Assembly (NCBI RefSeq): GCF_014174155.1
Contig: NZ_JABEQM010000003.1
Location: forward strand, 358,138-422,137
Origin: Gluconacetobacter tumulisoli
GTDB taxonomy: Bacteria > Pseudomonadota > Alphaproteobacteria > Acetobacterales > Acetobacteraceae
Direction: 5' to 3'
Length of the DNA: 64,000 nucleotides
In this document: positions 61,053-64,000 of the stretch, one piece after another
How positions within the stretch are numbered: position 1 is the stretch's first letter
How the letters are laid out: the number at the start of each line of letters is the position of its first letter
Position numbers and translations under genes: made by a program
The notes under the pieces: model-generated
Database searches by the model: none
What the model saw: only the letters and a program-made list of their open reading frames with translations
What the model was told of the DNA's origin: nothing

Positions 61053-61835
61053 ATGAAAAATCCGTTCATTTTTGCAGTTCCACTGAAGCCGAAGGCCTCC
61101 TCAGTCGACTGGAATAATGTTGTTCGAAAATTGAACGATACATTGCAATCAATTTTTCGATCTGACGAGAAAAATTTTCTTGTCGTTCTTGCTTGTCAGG
61201 ATAGACCAGAAACTCCGTATTTTAATGATCCTCGGTTTATCTATCTTCCTGTAAATTTTCCTCCTCAGAAGGATAGAAAATTTGGAGATAGAGACAAATA
61301 CGCCAAAATTCGCCTTATTGGGTCATGGATTCTTCAACAAAATGTTGAAGAATCCTACGTTATGTTTTTGGATGCAGATGATCTCGTGCACAAATCTCTT
61401 GTGCGTTATGTTTTGCAGGATGATAATAAATCTGGTTACGGCATTCGGGATGGATACCGTTTTGATACAGTAAATTGTGAATTGGCGCTGCAGACGGGTA
61501 ATTTTCACGGCTCGTGTGGATCCTGCTTTGTTGGGCATTTTAAAAAGGACGATTACCCAACGGATGAAAATGATTTAAATTCTCATTTTGGTCAGTTTGT
61601 GAGGCATTCTATTAGGGAGGAACTGGCTCAACAGAAAGGAAAAAGCCCCGTCGCTGTGCCTTTTCCTGCGGTCGTTTACATGATGAACCATATTGAGAGT
61701 ACTCAGATGGCTAGAAAGGATGGAGAAATCCGGACACTTAGACATCGAGACGTCATGGCTAAGGATGACGCTGCGAAGATCCTGAAGGATCAATTTGGAT
61801 ACGAAATACCTGAAAGAGAAATGGAAAGCGTTTGA
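61053..61835 (+). CDS. AT-rich GT-A glycosyltransferase-like protein
   Basis: The protein is about 260 residues. It opens MKNPFIFAVPLKPKASSVDW, has an SIFRSDEKNFLVVLACQDRP segment and the nucleotide-sugar motif ESYVMFLDADDLVHKSLVRY (DADD). A later NCELALQTGNFHGSCGSCFV follows. The fold is GT2-like. I choose ATG 61053 because GGAAAG stands about nine bases ahead; a TTG frame start 42 codons earlier is less likely. The gene is much more AT-rich than its neighbours, which suggests recent horizontal transfer. Donor and acceptor are unknown. Confidence 0.72.
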   Translation: MKNPFIFAVPLKPKASSVDWNNVVRKLNDTLQSIFRSDEKNFLVVLACQDRPETPYFNDPRFIYLPVNFPPQKDRKFGDRDKYAKIRLIGSWILQQNVEESYVMFLDADDLVHKSLVRYVLQDDNKSGYGIRDGYRFDTVNCELALQTGNFHGSCGSCFVGHFKKDDYPTDENDLNSHFGQFVRHSIREELAQQKGKSPVAVPFPAVVYMMNHIESTQMARKDGEIRTLRHRDVMAKDDAAKILKDQFGYEIPEREMESV

Positions 61836-62113
61836 AATGACTTGGTATGATATTTTTCCTGCGTCATTTTCTTGACTGATTTGAAAACTTTGAAATCTTA
61901 ATCCAAGGAGACTTCAGTAGAATCCTAGCGCAGCTCTCTCGTGGTCTGGAAGATGTTGTGACCCTAATTTAAAGACGAGAAATCCAGAGGCAGTAGTAGA
62001 CCTGCCTCCGGATAATGATTTGCAGAAATTGCATTTTTTGGGGTCTGTATTGTCAAGGTGGGTGCATGGTATGAATTTTGTCTTTTCAAATGAAATAAAA
62101 AGGGCGTTTACCT

Positions 62114-64000
62114 GTGAATTCTAATTCGGATCTTTCTGGTCGTATCTCGAAAGCGCAGGCATTTCTTCGATCTGGCTGCGTTGCTGATGCTGCAGAAGTT
62201 ATCACCGAAAGCGATTATAGTGCAGACGGTCCACCTCTTCTGAAGTTGGTTGCCGGTCGCATTGCCATTCGTCAAAATCGATTTGACGAGGCGGAGTGGC
62301 AGTTCACAAAGGGTTTGCTGCAAGATAAAAATAATTTAGGTCTGCGTCGAGAGTTGGCTAATCTGCTGAATGCTCAGCGTCGTTATGACGAAGCTATTTA
62401 CCAGTGGCATGCCATCGCCGAACTTTCGAGTGATGCCGGTGATTTTCAAAAACTTGCTGCGGTTTTTGTTAAACTTGAGCGTTTTGATGATGCAATTTTC
62501 TTTCTAAGGAAGGCTCTCATATTATCGCCGCCTACATCGGCAAGATTGCATTTGCTCGGTACCGCATTTCTACGTTCTGGTAATTTTATCGAAGCGGAAG
62601 ATGCATTTAATAAGACCTTGGAACTTGAACCCTCTCGGGTCGATGCATTGCGCGAATATAGTCGACTGCGTCTAAAGCAAGGGGATGCTGAGAACGCCGC
62701 TGAGTTATTGCGGACAGTGCTGAGTATCCAGCCGGATAATCCGCGTAGCTACCGTGAACTGGCGAATGCGCTATCCACGGCTCGACGTAATGTCGAGGCA
62801 TTGGTCACGCTGGGCGAAGGGATCAAAAAGTGTGGTGAGTCTGCTGAACTATTGCGTGAACTTGCGCGCGCCACCGCGCGCACAGGCGATCGTCTGGCCG
62901 CCATGGAACTGTTCGGGCGAGTTCTTGCTGTAAATCCTGATGATTTTCAGGCATCGCTCGAGTTTATCCGCCAAGCGATGATGGCACGTAAGTTCGGTCC
63001 AGCAAAGGACATGGCCGATAAGCTGATTGCATTACATCCGGAAAACCCTGATGTGCATTTTGAATACGGCCGGGTCTGCATGGAAACCGGGGCGCCGGAT
63101 CGGGCACGTGAGGCATTTGAGAAGGCGTTGCAAGACAAGCCCGAATTGCATCAGGCCCATTACCGCTTAGCGCAACTTGCGCTCCGTGCTAGTGATGTCG
63201 CTCGGGCTGTCGAACATATCGGGCATGCCGTTTCACTCGACCCAGAGCGCGTCAACTACCGCATCGATCGCGCGCGCATGAATTTAGCTCTGAATCATTT
63301 CGATGCAGCAAAGGCTGATGCCGAGGCAGCGTTGGTAGTGGAGCCCAAAAATCTCAAGGCGACGCAGATCGTTAATCTCGTGCGCGAAATGAGCGACGAA
63401 ATACCCCCGGTACATGTGGCGATTGCGTTTCTTGGGGAAGTCGACGACGTGCTCGAGTTGCGCGCGGTAATGGCTAAGGCAGAAGAAGGGCTGCACGAAT
63501 ATTGGATCGCCGCGCCGGACCGCTTCCCTGCCTCCATCCAGGGCGCACGGGTAATCACCGCCCAGCATGATACGGTAGAGGCGCAATTGGCGCAGCTTTC
63601 CGAGGCGCCGTGGATGGCGATCGAGCCCGCCGTGGTTGCCTCTTCCGTGTTGGCGCGCTTGGCGGGCCCGACTATCGAGGCGACGCTTCGGCCACTGGAA
63701 AAAATCTACGGCCGCGTCATCTTTACCGACGCTGCGGGACAGTCCGAACTGACGGTGATGCGTCGTGATCTGCTGCTTTTTTTCATCGATATGGCAGAGA
63801 TCGAAGGGCGCCCTGTCCGGTCCCTGATCGACGAAAATGGGACCATGATACGAACCCTTGTCGTCAATCCCCAAGGGATCATGCGCCGTTTGCCGGCGCC
63901 GGTGCTCGAGGGAAGGGACAAGGTCTTCCTGGTGTCGCGCCACGGCTTCGAACTCTATGGCGGGGGCGAGCAGTTCCTGCGCGGCATGGCGCGCGTCTAT
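62114..64000 (+). CDS. TPR - glycosyltransferase fusion, 3' end outside window
   Basis: The frame opens at GTG 62114 behind AAAGGG and stays open to the last base (629 codons). The first 420 residues are tandem TPR motifs (LANLLNAQRRYDEAIYQWHA; FIEAEDAFNKTLELEPSRVD; AREAFEKALQDKPELHQAHY; AVSLDPERVNYRIDRARMNL). A beta-rich segment follows, and the visible end begins a GT-B domain: VFLVSRHGFELYGGGEQFLR, where YGGGEQ is the usual glycine-rich loop of GT4 enzymes. It is a third TPR-GT protein in this window. The first part is AT-richer than the second. Confidence 0.82.
   Translation, partial: MNSNSDLSGRISKAQAFLRSGCVADAAEVITESDYSADGPPLLKLVAGRIAIRQNRFDEAEWQFTKGLLQDKNNLGLRRELANLLNAQRRYDEAIYQWHAIAELSSDAGDFQKLAAVFVKLERFDDAIFFLRKALILSPPTSARLHLLGTAFLRSGNFIEAEDAFNKTLELEPSRVDALREYSRLRLKQGDAENAAELLRTVLSIQPDNPRSYRELANALSTARRNVEALVTLGEGIKKCGESAELLRELARATARTGDRLAAMELFGRVLAVNPDDFQASLEFIRQAMMARKFGPAKDMADKLIALHPENPDVHFEYGRVCMETGAPDRAREAFEKALQDKPELHQAHYRLAQLALRASDVARAVEHIGHAVSLDPERVNYRIDRARMNLALNHFDAAKADAEAALVVEPKNLKATQIVNLVREMSDEIPPVHVAIAFLGEVDDVLELRAVMAKAEEGLHEYWIAAPDRFPASIQGARVITAQHDTVEAQLAQLSEAPWMAIEPAVVASSVLARLAGPTIEATLRPLEKIYGRVIFTDAAGQSELTVMRRDLLLFFIDMAEIEGRPVRSLIDENGTMIRTLVVNPQGIMRRLPAPVLEGRDKVFLVSRHGFELYGGGEQFLRGMARVY

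Noticed and set aside
1..64000. CRISPR arrays, tRNA or rRNA genes
   Set aside because: No regularly spaced repeats, cloverleaf-like or rRNA-like segments were noticed on reading either strand.

Overview
The window is high-GC chromosomal DNA of an alphaproteobacterium. Codon use, gene content and four consecutive GGGC/GCCC palindromes suggest an acetic acid bacterium (Acetobacteraceae, Gluconacetobacter-like). That placement is inferred from general familiarity, not from a search.

Region 1 (1-18080) is ordinary accessory metabolism. It holds the 5' end of alanine racemase diverging from an Lrp/AsnC regulator, an omega-amino acid aminotransferase with a tautomerase-like gene, an SDR/old-yellow-enzyme pair facing a LysR regulator, and a CHAD protein. 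A thiazoline-carboxylate hydrolase-like protein, an EamA exporter, a DUF1330 protein, an acyl-CoA dehydrogenase-like flavoprotein and a TonB receptor with a divergent LuxR-type regulator follow. Then come an ammonium channel, an XRE-cupin regulator, a VOC protein and two very small genes.

Region 2 (18333-19159) is a decayed KirBac-type potassium channel that has lost its selectivity filter. An AT-rich leader follows.

Region 3 (19505-51446) is a large capsule or K-antigen-like locus. A plus-strand export operon encodes an outer-membrane polysaccharide export lipoprotein, a KpsM-like permease, a KpsT-like ATPase and a KpsE-like protein. A KpsS-like gene and a secreted protein of unknown function come next. 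A long minus-strand block (44222 to 26105) encodes an LTA-synthase-like sulfatase-fold enzyme, two GT4 glycosyltransferases, three polysaccharide pyruvyl-transferase-like modules in two genes, and a 2403-residue polyketide synthase (KS-AT-DH-MT-ER-KR-ACP). It ends with an alpha-oxoamine synthase translationally coupled to the synthase and a TPR/glycosyltransferase-like protein. Two giant plus-strand TPR-glycosyltransferase fusions close the block. The synthase/oxoamine-synthase pair recalls rkpA/rkpG of the rhizobial K-antigen region and the fungal fumonisin pair. My inference is that the locus makes a dedicated amino-lipid that anchors or carries the exported polysaccharide.

Region 4 (51447-64000) starts with an orphan GHKL ATPase. 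It continues with ugd and an ADP-heptose cluster (gmhB with an unusual N-terminal extension, hldE, an AGE-family isomerase, hldD). It ends with an AT-rich GT-A gene and a third TPR-glycosyltransferase that runs off the window.
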